Below, in pieces: positions 33,851 through 47,600 of a stretch of 64,000 bases of DNA. The translations under genes and the position numbers were made by a program. Every line of letters begins with the position of its first letter. Positions within the stretch are counted from its first letter, which is position 1. The notes below the pieces were generated by a model. It searched no databases and was not told where the DNA came from. It was given only the letters and a program-made list of their open reading frames with translations. The stretch comes from Sclerotinia nivalis (Eukaryota > Ascomycota > Leotiomycetes > Helotiales > Sclerotiniaceae), in the NCBI GenBank assembly GCA_029531795.1, contig JAPEIS010000009.1, positions 2,480,001 to 2,544,000 on the forward strand, given 5' to 3'.

Positions 33851-35275
33851 ATGGAATGTAACTAGATAATAATACAAAATAAGGTTCGGAATGCCATATC
33901 CTACGCTAGGCCCTTAAAATATCGTACCAACTATAGAGCAATTCCGTGTATACCTATACCTTCGAAGGTTCCGGCTCCCACCCCTTCCCCTCATATCCCT
34001 TTTGCAGTTTGCTCCTTAAGCCTACCCAGTATATCTGTATTCCAAGACCTTTTCCTATAGCCAGCTGCTCATTGTCCTCTATTGTAGACCGACATGCGCT
34101 TCCGTCCTCTCGAGCCATATAGACAGTATCCGCAGTCGCTGCCATTATATGCTACGCTTCATGGTGGTTAACCACTTCGCGTTACCTTGCTACATCTCTG
34201 CTCACAACAAGGCCGACCATATCTAACAAGAGTTGCCACTTCTACGCCCCTAGCCAGACAATATAGAAATGGCGTTTCCCTCCCACTAACCAAAACGAAT
34301 GCTTCCTCTTCCCCAGATATCTCTAGTCTCCAGCTTCTCTGATGGCATCGGCAATGCCCCGGTTGTATGAAAGAATCTGCCAGCTTCCTGCCTTGTATGC
34401 TGTATAATCGTGTTTCCGGCGAGTAGGTAAGGGTAGGGCAGGTATTGTCGAGAACATTGTAATCCCGTAATAATCGTCCTCGAGCCTGTCTCTACAGCGG
34501 TTCTTCTCTTGGAACGTAACCATCCAAACCATTACTCTCTGTATGCACAACGTTGTTCGACAAGATCCCAAACCCCCATCGTCCTTCCAGACTTCTATAC
34601 CCTCGCAGTGCTCTGCAGACCTCCATCCCCTTCTTTATCAAATGCTCTGTTTCCTTTAATATCGAGTCGTTCGGCATAAAGGGAAAGCCATGATCATCGA
34701 CAGATTGTTCTGCCTACAATGCGGCCCTAGAGAACCCTCCAGCTTCTTCGTGAAAATTCTGCATCTCGCCCCAGAGGTGTCCTATCCGTATGATGCAGTA
34801 ATACTGCTGCTTAGGCATTCGACGCGTAGAATCGAAAGCGAATCTGATCGCAAATTAGAGAATCGTATAGTCGGATGGTTTTCATACCCATTTCGGTGGC
34901 AATCCTCTGTTTTGTGTGGCCTAGCGTTAGCTCAATTGAAAAATTTTCAGCCTCGTGAAAATTTTTCAATTACAATTACTACACCATCACAACTCCACCA
35001 ATTGCGCTTTAATCTCATCGGCTCTCTGATATTATTGCAATCAAAGGTTCGTGGCCAGCGCCGACGTACAGGCTGAGATTTCGACTTTGCTGGCCTCCCC
35101 TGAGTACTAAGTAATCAACGGATAGAAGTTTGGGCAGATTAAGAGCTACCGGGCTCATAACTATCACGATAAAAGTGACGCCACTCTTGCCGAGTGGTTA
35201 ATTGGGTTGATATAGTAGTAATCATTCCCCGTGATAAGAAATCAAGTGCTCCTTTTTTCCAGCATGATTGGAAGG
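33851..35275 (-). other. Intergenic with an unassigned coding relic
   Basis: Minus-strand frames at 34677-34492, 34571-34323 and 34145-33954 look protein-like (EGRWGFGILSNNVVHTESNGL, then DYYGITMFSTIPALPLPTRR) and overlap as if frameshifted parts of one gene. I do not recognise the product. A perfect inverted repeat with 16-bp arms lies at 34934-34971 (loop GCCTCG). The rest shows nothing. Confidence 0.35.
34934..34971. repeat. Perfect palindrome, 16-bp arms
   Basis: AATTGAAAAATTTTCA (34934-34949) pairs with its exact reverse complement at 34956-34971 across a 6-bp loop. It is not obviously part of a repeat family; a transcript would form a stable stem. Confidence 0.85.
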
Positions 35276-35441
35276 TGTCGGGATATTCATCACGTGAATT
35301 CACTAGCGTTGACGCTAGTGCCTCGATCGAGCTTTATATAGTTCGATGTTTCCATAGTTCTAGTTCTTTAGGCAAAATCAATACGAATCATACAGGAGTA
35401 CTATTGAATGCTTCACGTCCCCATATGCGTGCCTACCGACA
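35276..35441 (-). repeat. Family C repeat, copy C3
   Basis: 166 bp, complete, reading TGTCGGGATATTCATCACGTG to GCGTGCCTACCGACA on the plus strand. It stands head to head with copy C4, only 44 bp away, forming an inverted pair. Confidence 0.75.
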
Positions 35442-35485
35442 GAAACAAAGGTGTTTAGAGTTTTGCAATCCAATTGATAACTGAA

Positions 35486-35967
35486 TGCCGGTAGGCACGT
35501 ATATGGGGAGGTGAAGCTTCAACACTAGTTTCGTATTACTTATTGTCACAGGTAATCACGTGATAACTAATCACATGACTGCTAATCTACGATCAACGTA
35601 CACTCTCTTTCTCATTAGCTTTCAGGCTCTTCTAGATCTTGTCGATCCTTACGATCGTCAAGCCGATCCTGATATGATACCATTCGAAACTTAGCCTCAT
35701 TAAAGCATCTCGTCGGCTAGATAGCTACCATCTAGTCTATATATACCACCCTCGATTCATATGATCGAGGGCAAGTCATTCAATTCTACTTTACTCTACC
35801 AATCACGTATACCACCTATTCCCCGATCCCTTCAACAGGCCCTGTGATCATACTATCCCGTGATACTTGTATTGATTTACCTGAAGAACTAGAACTTCAA
35901 ACTATATAAAGCTCGATCGAAGCACTAGCGTCAACGCTAGTGAATTCACGTGATGAATATCCCGACA
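35486..35967 (+). repeat. Family C repeat, copy C4, carrying a nested insertion
   Basis: Both ends of family C are present (TGCCGGTAGGCACG and GAATATCCCGACA), but the middle is split at TATTACTT by a 322-bp insertion at 35542-35863. Confidence 0.75.
35542..35863. mobile_element. Unclassified 322-bp insertion in family C copy C4
   Basis: It is flanked by a 5-bp duplication TACTT (35537-35541 and 35864-35868), as judged against the uninterrupted copy at 42856. It starts ATTGTCACAGG and ends TATCCCGTGA, with a promoter-like CTATATATACCACCC. No coding capacity. It may be a solo LTR of a further family; the ends are not canonical. Confidence 0.55.
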
Positions 35968-36829
35968 CAGACTCTAGCTCAGATGATCGGAGTATATCTG
36001 GCATGAATGCTTCAACTGCATCATCTACAGAAACGATTACAGGAAGTGCGCTCCTCGGAGACAAGATCCTTCGTTCTAGAGCACCATTACCTTTTTCTAC
36101 ATCTTGACTGTTTGGGAGTTTCCCTCGACATTCAACGGATTTATCCTCTGCCGCAGGCGATATTTTTAGGAAATTTCCACCAGCTGTGACAGGCTCTGAC
36201 TCGCTAGCTAGTAGCTAGGAATCGATTGTATAATTTTAGGTTCAACAAGGTGAATGGGAATGCGTTAATCAACCCCACTTTTACCCGACGACTATAGTAA
36301 CTATTTGAGTTTTCTCGATTAACTACTGGGTCTGTTGATTACCATGAGCACGTTGTCGAAGTTGCCAAGGTAGCCGTCTATATAATCTAATTTCGATCAA
36401 GCGCAAGGTGTGAACACACTGAATGAACTTAGTCGAGATAGTTTGCCTACAGTGTAAGGCAAAGATTCTGCTTGTAGAAGACGTAAGGTATATTGCAGAA
36501 GAGCTACTCATGGCCCGGTGGTCTATACGGATTTTGGTGAATTATTTTTTGTATCACATTCTATTTATTGGACACTTATTTATCATGGTATTGAAACTGA
36601 GATACATCGAACTTTCGGTCAGTTGTGCAACGAAACCTCGACTTGGGAGTACCTTCTCGCTGTGTTCATCGCTGCATAATTCCCGATTCAAAAAACTTAT
36701 GATTCTCTGAAGTATGATTTTATTTCAATCTTTGAAAATATTTAGTGAAGAACTTTCAAGTCCAAATCCGTCCATCACCAGTATCTAGATATCGAGACAA
36801 ACACTTCTCGATTCCATACTCAATCAGAC
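35968..36829. other. Intergenic, nothing recognised
   Basis: 3' flank of the aldo/keto reductase gene. Short frames without motifs. Confidence 0.45.
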
Positions 36830-37894
36830 CTAGGAGAATCCAATATTTTTTCTGGCTTCATACAACTCATCAATACTCGCTTCCTCTTCCTTAGTCAGCT
36901 CGAAATGAACAGCATCAACCGCTTCCTGAACTCTCTCAATCTTTCCCATTCCCACAATTGGCGCCGTAATATAGTCTTTACTCAAGCTCCAAGCCATCGC
37001 CACAATCGCCATGGTAACTCCTCTCTTCTTCGCGATCTCTTGTATCTTCTCATTGATCTTAAAATCCGCCTTCGTCAAATCATTCCCCATAAATTTTCCA
37101 CTCATGGCCTTTCCTCTGTCACTTTCAGCAGCCTGATCATGAGGTCTTGCCAAATACCCCATCATAATCGGACTCCAAGGAATCATACCCATACCAAACT
37201 TTTTCAAGCTCGGCACCATCTCCCTCTCTTCCTCTCTATACGCCGCATTATGCAGATTCTGCATGCTGATAAACTCCGTCCACCCATGCAAGCGTGCTGT
37301 GTACTGCATTTCCAACAATTGATGCGCCCACATACTAGATGCACCAATATACCTTACCTTTCCACTCTGCACCACATCATGCAACGCTTTCATCGTTTCC
37401 TTCACCGGCGTCCGAGCATCAAACCGATGGATCTGTAGTAAATCGATATACTCCAACCCCAAACGTTTCAAACTCGCATCCACACTATCGAAAATATGTT
37501 TACGACTCAATCCATACGCATTGACATAGCCATTCGCATCTCTCTCATCGGGCGTCATCTGCAATGGATTTTCCCATCCCTCTTCCTTTCTCTTGCCAAC
37601 CGGCGCCCATACTTTCGTCGCGACAACAATGTTATCACGTGGGAATGAGTATTTTTTGATGGCGGCTCCGAGGATCTCTTCGGATGTTCCGTTGCTGTAG
37701 ATATTGGCTGTGTCGAAGAAATTGATGCCGGATTCAAAGCATGCATTGAGGATAGGGAGGGCATCAGCTTCTTCGGCGACCCAGGTTCCGAATGCGCCAA
37801 GACGACTGCCGAAGGACATACAGCCTACGCAGATGCGAGAGACTCTTAAGCCGGAATCACCAAGGTTGGTGTATTTCATCATGTTTTTGGCCAT
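36830..37894 (-). CDS. Aldo/keto reductase
   Basis: A single intronless frame of 354 residues. The aldo/keto reductase tetrad can be placed: Asp61 and Tyr66 in FFDTANIYSNG, Lys94 in VATKVWAP and His156 in LLQIHRFD. The family strand-start motif LRVSRICVGCMSFG and the cofactor-end motif APIVGMGKIERVQEAV are present. Members reduce carbonyls with NADPH; this one falls with the bacterial YajO-like and fungal aryl-alcohol dehydrogenase-like group by overall pattern. It starts at the ATG of MAKNMMKYTNLG. Both flanks are repeats or empty sequence, so context gives no substrate clue. Intact. Confidence 0.92.
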   Translation of the reverse strand: MAKNMMKYTNLGDSGLRVSRICVGCMSFGSRLGAFGTWVAEEADALPILNACFESGINFFDTANIYSNGTSEEILGAAIKKYSFPRDNIVVATKVWAPVGKRKEEGWENPLQMTPDERDANGYVNAYGLSRKHIFDSVDASLKRLGLEYIDLLQIHRFDARTPVKETMKALHDVVQSGKVRYIGASSMWAHQLLEMQYTARLHGWTEFISMQNLHNAAYREEEREMVPSLKKFGMGMIPWSPIMMGYLARPHDQAAESDRGKAMSGKFMGNDLTKADFKINEKIQEIAKKRGVTMAIVAMAWSLSKDYITAPIVGMGKIERVQEAVDAVHFELTKEEEASIDELYEARKNIGFS

Positions 37895-40800
37895 GTTGGA
37901 TTATGAAGAGGGTTTCCTTCGCTGTTTTGGTATGGTTTTCAGGGTGAAGAGGCAGTTACTTTTGAGATGGGATCTCATCCTTTTATATGTATGTGATATA
38001 GGCAAATGGACTTGACGTCACCCGGAGATTAAGTTTAAGTCCTAGGTTTAGTTCATTGATTAAAAATCACGACTCAAATGGTATGCACGCTGGCGGGGTA
38101 AGAAGTCCCCATGCGATATAGAATGAATCAGATTACCAATATACAGAACATTTAATTGTCGAATTTGAATTGAATATTGGGAATGTATTATTACAAGGCT
38201 TCTGATTGTAAAAATTTGATGTTCTCACCATATTTACTATTGAAAATTGTCATAAAATTCTATTCATTTTTGTTGTTCTCTTTTTAGTATTGAGTCTGGT
38301 GGTATTTGCCGCCCCTTTCGCCTCGGCGAGACCCACCCCCATATTTAGTAGGAAACAAGCAATAACGACTAAACCCGATGCTTTCCCCGATACTCCGGGG
38401 AAGACAAGGGCTAACGACTAAACCCGATACTTCCCCCGACACTTCTGGAGAATAAAGGATAGCGCAAGTATTTGCAGCCTCCACGCATTGCGAATCTTCA
38501 GTACATCCTAGGATATCCATGTAAATACAGCAGTACTGGCTGTCATAACTCCAAGGACAAAATCGACTAGAATAATGAAATCTTCTCGTTATTACAATAT
38601 ACCTCGAGGAGAGAAAAGGAGAATAATCTAGCAGTTATGCTCATCAGAACGCGGGGTCAGCTACGTATGCAGTAGCATCAGATAGCATGTAGTGAGATTG
38701 CACGATCGGACAGAAATAACTACGCTGAATAGAATTGTCTACCATAACTTTTGCTCAAACGATTCAATTGTACCAAGAAGAGCCACGAGGGTGAAATCTA
38801 ACCGAACGATTGTATAGAAAATTGCGCCGGCCCTGAAGCGCCTAATACTAATAAACTCCACGTCCTTTGTTGAATATATATTCAATAATCCACTACCTCT
38901 TTTAGATTAGTCAGCAGATACCCTATATAGGATCTCTGCTTCCATAGAACTTAGCTCTCCAGTTATCATAATATGAATATGTTCACGAATAATATCGTCA
39001 ATATCCTTCATCCAGCCTCCTTTCAGTCTTTGCCCGCTATATCAACAATAGTCCCTAATTTTTTTCCGCCCCGAGTCGCTGCTTCTGTTCGTCCGCCGGT
39101 TGGTCTTGCTATCGGTACCGTAGGAACCTTATAGATATTGAAAGGCGAATTTTCGATTGCAGTGTATACATCAAATGAGAATAGCGAATAAAGATATAAG
39201 CTGAAAAATACAATAATATCGTAAAGTAGTTTATCGAAGCTAAAGTTTCTTGTTATCGTATTGAAGCTCGTAAGAGAAGCTCCGCCTAGTATTCGTTCCA
39301 CACTAGAATAAACTGGCTTCGCAACACCAGAAAGTTTTACAGCATTCTCGATGGCGATTATAAGCTTGCAAACATCTGCACCTTGGATAATTTCAATCAC
39401 AGCGCCGGATCGAAAGATTAGGAAGGTTGGTATACTGAGAGAATTATAAGAATAAGGTCTAGTAGGATCAAAAGGGCCTTGGCTTACACTATAACTCTAT
39501 ATTGCTGAGTTATAGATTACTAATTGTCTACATTAATTTTTGTGAATGTAATACGATTTGGCTTCGAATACTTTGTAGTTAGAGATTCATAGGTTGGAGC
39601 GATAACTTTAGAGGGTCCGCACTAGTCTGCATAAACTACATGTATTGTTAGTGGCGTGCATCCATCGGATTGGAGGATGATATCAACTTACAATCCGAAA
39701 CCACGATAGTTGATGTGTAAACCTCGTACCTTGGCCTGTAGAATGCAAGTAAGTTGATTGATCGTCATCACAACAGCCAAGGGCATCGAGTTCAAAATAG
39801 TAGATAGAGGTTTGTAGTTTAAGATGGGTAATGCCGTCGACGTTTTTCAGCTCCGGCAGGGTCGATGTATGGTAAAGTTTGAAATAGGTCAGTTTGGGAA
39901 TAGGCTGACGAGTTATGAGGAGATTGGGTAATCAGACGGGGAAGTGCTAGAAGAGAATTGAAGAGAAAGAAGGTTAGAGTCCTATGCATCTTGCCTGATG
40001 CGGCAACCACTAATACCGGAGAGTGGGAAGTAACACCACGATCTCTTTATTGTATCTAGAATGGCCAATTTCTGCAAAGACTATTGTCAAGCTCTCCAGG
40101 CCCAGCTTATCCCGACAAAACCGCGGATCACCCCTACTCACGACAAGCGGGATGAGTTGCAGAAAATGAAAGATGCCAGATGATAGGGACCAAGAGATCC
40201 CGCAATGTAGTTTCCTCCCAAAGGTTAACCGTTAAGTGGTCGATTTTGGACCTACTATACCCTACCATCACAAGATTGAAGCGTTGTGGCAGAGGATCTT
40301 GCCACGGCTCCTTCTCACAAAAAAGCCTCCAGCGAAGAGCTATCAACTGAGGCAAAATAACCTTTATTTATTCAGATCTGACGCCCCTAATACTAGAAGC
40401 AAGCTGCGCTATCCTAGGACCCAAACTCCAAAAACCCAAACTCCAAAATTCCAAACTCAGCGTGCATGACCCAAAAGCTTGGTCGTTGATCCCTTCAATT
40501 CGGTGTGTTTATGCCCTGTCCCTTTCCTCATTGTAAACCCTTGCCTCACTCAGCGTGACGGGTGGGCTCATTGTAAGAAACCCCTGCAAGATAACTCGCC
40601 CATCTTTCTCTCTCCTCTTGACTAGGATTCCAACCGTTCTCCCAAATCTTTTCTTCTCCGCCTTGTATTATTTCCATCCACGTAAGGATGCGACGGTATT
40701 GAACTGCCTCGATTGTAAAGGTTGCTTCGATGCTCTGTAATTTGGCTTCGGAAGCGCGATCTCGGCAATCAGCGAGGTGATTGGCAAATTGGTGTCCATC

Positions 40801-42855
40801 GCGCTCAATTTCTCTTTGTTCGCATTGCTGGCTGCATCTTCGAATATATGATAACACTACAGGCGCTTAAGGGTTTTGCTTTCTGTACTTTGGAATGTAC
40901 AACAGCATTGCGAGGGGTTGGAATCTCTGCAGATCTCGCATTTTTAGAGCTAATAAGTCGAATAAGCAGAGGGATAGGGATGGTGATTATCGACAGGCGT
41001 TGGTAGACGTCCGACAAAACTGCAAGGGGGTGAGGATGAAATTTTGAGGCTTGTGATCGAGGCTCATTTGTACAAATTTATTGATGCCTTAATGCCTGAA
41101 CTACTTCTAGCACCCGCTTGACTATACAAAGCTCGCAGATAATCCATAACAATCACTATCACAAATCAAGAGTGGAGTTTGATATAGAGGAAGGCCATAA
41201 GATGATCTATTTCACCACTCGAACTGTCTATGTTGCAATAATCCTGTATTCGTGAAGTTCAACCTCGAGCTTTTATCACCTGTTATTATAAATTTTCATT
41301 AGTATATTGCAATAACAAAAGCCGAAGGAACAATAGCAATTCTATATACATGACAACAGATATGGAGAAAAATGCCAAAAGCCCTTCAAAATCCCTACCT
41401 ATATACTGCCCGAAACCCCAAATGAAGAAGTCTCTAGTCGAGTTTCAGAATTACTCTCAGAGGACATCAGACCCTGCAATCGCTTGGTTTATACGCCGTC
41501 TTAGACTCTATTTTGGGGATGAAAGTCTTTGGATTTTGGTATTTAAATACAATATGGGATGAGTAAATCCGATGGTGATATGGGCTATTTCTGGGTGAGC
41601 ATATTTGGCGATTCCTAGTAGGGTGATAGCCATGATTTATGTGGGTATATTTTGATTATTTCAATACTAATCAGATCTTAGACGATTGAAGAGTTGGTAT
41701 AAATTCTGTGATGAAAACTTTGAAGAAGATGCGAAAGTTTCGAATACCTAATATCAAAGAAAGCAAATGATTGTGGTTGATTTTCTTTGACCTTATACCT
41801 AACTTTTGCTACTATGAATAAGTTCACTAGATGGATCCACACGAAATTATATCCAAGTTCAGCAAATAATATTGCAAGCTTACGTCAGGAAAGCTGAAGT
41901 GTATTAGCTGTCAAACAATTACTTTCATGACAATTCATATAAATCAATATTGCATTTGTACTAGCCCTGACAATGATAAGCTCGGAATGCTAATATTCCC
42001 AGAAGGATATAAAGCTAGGTATATCGTTAATCAGGGTACGAACTTGCGGCATAAAGCCAACGGCAAATGCTTTTAATTCAGCAGTTGCAACCTAATTTCG
42101 TTACAGATCTTTTTACAGATCTATTTTCTTCTGATTTATAAAGTGTATGGAGTTTTCGTACGACCATTGTTGATGATTTCCCAGAGTTGCGGGGTTATTC
42201 GCTGTTGGCTGTCACGTGCACCTCACTTAAGCGACGGCCTTTATGGTCATCACTCCCATAGAGTTCTTTCGAACCCTATGCGCAATATAACCTCATATAA
42301 CCTCATTATTTAAGGCGCTCAATTGCGCGGCTTTTGTTAGTCTCCATAGGGTGCACTCATTGTGAATAACCTCAATACCTTATTATTATGAACTCTACGA
42401 TTTCTACGCACCGGAGGCCTACCAACATGCCCTTTGATTTTGGTTATTCGAATTCCACCATTTTAGTTGCCATTTATCAGATAATATCATATGTAGATAT
42501 ACGCTAACAACAAATAAAAGTAAAAATGAGATTCAAAATGAGACAATACTGAATCTTGAATTTTGGTATAATAATATTCTACTATACCATCTTTTAAACC
42601 TCAAGAATTATTAAGATCAGGTATTAATGTTTGAAAATACCAGAAGTCCTATTCTATATACTCGTAATAGTTGTAGGTTTATTCGGAATAATTGAAGAGT
42701 TCAAGTCTGTTTATATACCTAGAATGCAAAATTATAGAAGAGCCGAATTTCCTACTGAGATGAACGAAGATTGAGTAGCTGTAAATCATCTATCTCTTTT
42801 TGGCAGTCCTAATAATTATATTCTATTCTCTTGGTTATAGTGTTTTATACAATAC
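37895..42855. other. Gene-poor region of about 5 kb
   Basis: No convincing gene. Frames at 39400-39023 and 40857-40546 (minus; the latter charged, with YIRRCSQQCEQREIERDGHQF and ending NEPTRHAE) might be exons of unrecognised genes but carry no known motif. A short CCAAACTCCAAAA-type repeat is at 40420-40460. The stretch near 42390-42430 is an inverted match to 20400-20440. Confidence 0.4.
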
Positions 42856-43025
42856 TGTCGATAGGCACACGTATGGGGAAGGTGAAGCTTCAATATCAGT
42901 TTTGTATTACTTGTATTGATTTGCCTAAAGAACTAGAACTATGGAAACGTCGAACTATATGAAGTACGACCGAGGCTAGCGTCAACGCCAGTGAATTCAC
43001 GTGATTAATGATGAATATCTCAACA
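42856..43025 (+). repeat. Family C repeat, copy C5 (uninterrupted)
   Basis: 170 bp from TGTCGATAGGCACACG to TGAATATCTCAACA. It serves as the empty-site reference for the insertions in the copies at 48.7, 56.0 and 61.4 kb. Confidence 0.75.
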
Positions 43026-44648
43026 GTTACCTCTTGTTGCTGCTAACGCTCTCGGAACTCGTCCTCATCAGAAGACTGCTTATCATAGCGACCAAGAGCT
43101 GACGCGCATACCTTGAGTACCCCGGCTATATTGAAGTCTTTCCAGACTGGAGCTCTTCCATCCGACGTTCTTTGATAGCGTAATATATTGCGGTTTTTTG
43201 TTTGCGGAAAATTCGAGATCGTTGTTGCCATCGCAGCAGACAGGATCAATCTCTGTCCAGGTTCTCACAAGTTAGTTATAATCGTTGAAAGTCAAATCTC
43301 TCAAGATTGGAACATACCTCGATTATTTTACCTATAACTTCCATCACCATCAATACAGTTTTGTCGAGAGTACTAAACTGGTTTTATGCAAATCTATAAC
43401 CAGATATCTTGCTTCTAGAGCATAAAGCAATTAGCATATAAATGCTGAAAAATGTAATGAACATTATGTACAGCGTAACGTACATTGTGTACATAACACA
43501 TTATCTTTTTCTCAGCCACTTGTTTTCCATAGGTCTACCAAGGCTATCAAAGGCACATGCTTTTGATTTTGATGATCTTCGGTCACGGACTAGAATAAGC
43601 CGGGAATATGATGAGGAGAAAACTATACTCTGGGTCCACGAGACTGAATTGAGGATGAGAAGAAACGGCTTTTGGGAGGGGGTGGACCGCCGTTTTCTGG
43701 GGTTGTAAGAGAACGGTCGTGTAAGCGCTGAGGCAATTTAGTTAGCGGTCGAGGCTGCATAAAATAGCGTCCAAAGCTGCTGGATTCAGCAGTCCAAACC
43801 GCCGTACTTAGACATAAAGTATAATAATCCTCAATTGTACTCGCATTTTCCAACGTGACTAGAAGAATTTCAGCCACATCCGAGGTTGCTAAGGCTTTTT
43901 GGAAGTGGCTATAACCTGATCGTACAGTGACAGCAAGGCTTAGAATTCATTGAGCACGTGATATCTATGTGAATCGGATTCATGGCTCCGCCACATCACA
44001 CTTTGGGATAACGTCAACAAGTTTTAGAGAATAATAAGTTCTCCAGTCATGATGTTGTAAAGCGTGTAGATTCTATGAGCAGTGAAGTGGAACTATGTAC
44101 GAAGTTTTCAGTCACGTGAGCCAGCACGTCATATACCGACTAAGAGTGAATGGCATATCTTCTAACAAGTAGAGCTTGTAATATCCCTACTTTTTTTTAA
44201 ACTCAATACTATATTTATCTATTGTTCGATCTCTCAATATCATTTATTAGATGGCGACAAAAATAATATTTTCATATCTACATGTCTATATTCGCGAACA
44301 TAGTTCTAGTATCAGAAATATTGTGGCTTGTGGCGGCCAATAGTGCAGCTCCACATATTTCTGTTTAGCCTTACTTGGATAGTAGTAAAGCCTGTAAAAG
44401 ATGTTGTATGTTTTCCGAAGCTGACAGGACATCGGCCCCCCTACGCTGCAACCCAAAAGCCTAAGCTTCGTGCGGATTGCAGTGCAGGAGAGTTTATCCA
44501 TGCGCCTGTGGTATTTTGAGGGGCTTCACGAATTAAGTGATACCACTATGTTTTCTTCATGCTGTATGAAATGATCAGGTTCTGACAATTATTCTGTGAA
44601 TGAATTTCTTCTCACTATTACAAAGTTCTTCTCAAACCTAGCATTATC
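43026..44648. other. Intergenic, upstream of the NACHT-WD40 gene
   Basis: Small frames only, none with recognisable motifs. The promoter of the gene at 44649 should lie in the last few hundred bases. Confidence 0.45.
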
Positions 44649-47600
44649 ATGGCCAGTTTAAATAATACTCATTTGAGCGGTCCGAGAACTTCGCTTTCTC
44701 CAAATAGCATTTTCGATCAGGCTGTGAGGAGGCTTCAGAATGGAGATCAAGATATCTTCGAGCAACACAATTCAACAAACAATATCGATATAATTCTCGA
44801 TGATGTATACAAACTGGCCAAAGAGAAACAAAACACTTGCGAAAATAAAAGATGGAAATTCTCATACGGAAAGCATCGTGTCGTATTGCGAGACGTAGCA
44901 GAGAAGGTTACCTCACGGCTTGGAAGATTTACTCAAATTGGTGATATAATTGCGAATGTGGATCCACTTCATGTTGGCTTGCCATGGGCTGGTATTCGTC
45001 TTCTACTCCAGGTACAGCAAGATCTCATTTATTTTTCTTTAGTGCAATAAGTTGTTATATTGTTATTAACAGCTACATAGGTGGTTACCTCCGACAGCTA
45101 CACTATGGGTAGTCTTTTCATGGGACTCAAGACTGTATTCGATACAATGGACAAATTGAAGGTATATATGGATTATTGGCAGAGTCTGCCATTATCAAAA
45201 GCGTTGAAGAATTTTGAAAAGTCTTTAGTCAACCTTTACGTGCTTCTGTTGAAGTTCCTTGTTTTAGCTATTCATACATACGAGATGTCTACCATAAAGA
45301 GAACTTGGAAATCTTTTTGGCAGAACGAGGAAATACTGAATTTCGAGGCCGATCGCGATAAACTCATTGGAATATTGGAACATGACGCCGAAAGCTGTGA
45401 TCGTATTCTTAGTGATTACGATCGACAAAATATGAATCATGGCTTTGACCGAATTCGCGAATCGCTCAAGAAACTGGACAAATTGCAAGATATTCAAGGA
45501 TCTATTGAATTGATTTCGGAGAAGATAGACCTAAACAGATTACCAATCGCTGAAGGCGCTGCATTTGATTCATATGAAGATCAAAAAGAATCCAAATGTC
45601 TCCCTGGCACACGAATTGAGTTGCAGCAACAAATCTTGGATTGGGCCGATGATCCTGATGGCAAATGTATATTCTGGCTGAAAGGTATTGCTGGTACAGG
45701 CAAATCTACCATTTCACGTACCGTTTCTCAAACCCTTGACAATAAGGGATTGTTAGGGGCCACTTTTTTCTTCAAGCGAACTCAAGATGATCGTAAAACC
45801 GCCAAGAAATTCGTTACCACCATCGCCCATTCACTAGCGATCAAGATGCCAGAAATAGCACAGTCTATCGCACAATCAATCAGTCGTGATCCTAATGTTT
45901 TGAATGCAAACCTACCAAAGCAATTCAAGAACTTAATCTTTGACCCAATTTCAACTTTCTCGCAGAGTTCTAGACTAGTTGTGGTCATTGACGCGCTCGA
46001 TGAATGCGAGAACGACGATGATATTCGGAAAATTATCGATCTTCTGAAACAGTTCGACAATTTATCAACGACTACTCAAAGGATAACTTTAAGGGTCTTT
46101 GTAACTAGCAGACCAGAGCTACCGATCCGACTAGGCTTTCAGAAGATTTCCAGAGAAACATTACAGGATGTTGCACTCCATGATATTCCAAGTGAGGTAA
46201 TTGAGCGGGACATATCTATTTATCTCGAGCACGAACTTAAACAGATAAGAGACGACTGGCCCGAGGAAGAAAAGTTCAACAGTCTAGTTAAAATGGCTGT
46301 CCCCTTATTCATTATTGCAGCTACAGCATGTCGTTTCATTGCGCATCGAGGAGGAGACCCACAAGATCGTCTAAATATCATCCTCGGTGGCGAGGGAAAA
46401 ATTAAGTCGAAATATGGCAAAATCTATCAACCAATCTTGGATCAAATACTCGTTAGCCAAGAAGACCCAGATGAAGACTCAGATGAAGATGAAGAGAAAG
46501 ACCTCCTTATTAAAGGATTTAAAGAGATAGTTGGGACGATCATCACTCTTGCTGATCCACTATCTATTCGTACACTCTCTAGCCTCCTCGACGTTGAAGA
46601 GGAGTATGTGAACAGGCAATTAGAACTTCTGCACTCGGTTCTTCACATTCCTACTAAAGCAGATGCTCCAGTGAAGATTCTTCATCTTTCGTTTCGTGAC
46701 TTTCTTCTTGATAATACAGAAAAGAATCCTACCCAATTCCATGTGGATGAGGCAGAAGCACACGCAAGAATAGCCCACAAGTGTATTCAAGTGATGTCTA
46801 TGCCTGGATGTCTAAAGAAAGACTTGTGTGATGTCAAAGAACCTGGGGTGCTGCGAGATAAGGTTGAGAAGTCTGAAATTGATAAGCGTTTGCCAGCTCA
46901 TGTTCAATATGCTTGTCGCTACTGGGTATATCATCTCGAGAAAAGTGGGTATAATGGTGGCGGGAATGAGATACACGACTTCCTTAACAAGCACTTTCTC
47001 CATTGGCTGGAAGCTCTTTGTTGGATGGGAAAGATTTCAGAAGCTGTCCTCGCGATAATCAGTTTGGAATCTTGTATTTCAGTACGTTAAGTGTCTTAGA
47101 AAATATTCTTAGGGTATCGACTAATTCATGTAGGTTACTCAAGAATCTCAATTGCATGCTTTTCTTCACGATGCCAAACGATTTGTTCTTCATAATCTAA
47201 TAGGAATTGAGCAGGCTCCTCTTCAAATCTATTGCTCAGGCCTTTTCTTTGCTCCTGAGAAAAGTATCATTCGAGAAACATTTCAAAAGTGTATCCCTAG
47301 TTGGATTTATAAAATATCAAGAACACGATCAAACTGGAGTGCTGCCCTCCAAACGCTTGAGGGTCATTCGAGCTCGGTTACATCAGTAGCCTTTTCGTCG
47401 GATGGTAAGGTGGTAGCTTCAGGCTCTCGCGATCAAACGATCCGGCTCTGGGACACGGCAACGGGTGCGCCCCTTCAAACGCTTAAGGGTCATTTGAGCT
47501 GGGTTACATCAATAGCCTTTTCGCCGGATGGTAAAGTGGTAGCTTCAGGCTCTGACGATCAAACGATCCGGCTTTGGAATACGGCAACGGGCGCGCCCTT

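Noticed and set aside
36905..37524. Plus-strand frames of 177 and 61 codons
   Set aside because: Antisense shadows of the aldo/keto reductase gene.
40546..40857. Charged 103-codon minus frame as a gene
   Set aside because: It looks somewhat protein-like, but there is no recognised motif, no clear splice partner and an in-frame stop just upstream; mentioned only in the gene-poor region entry.
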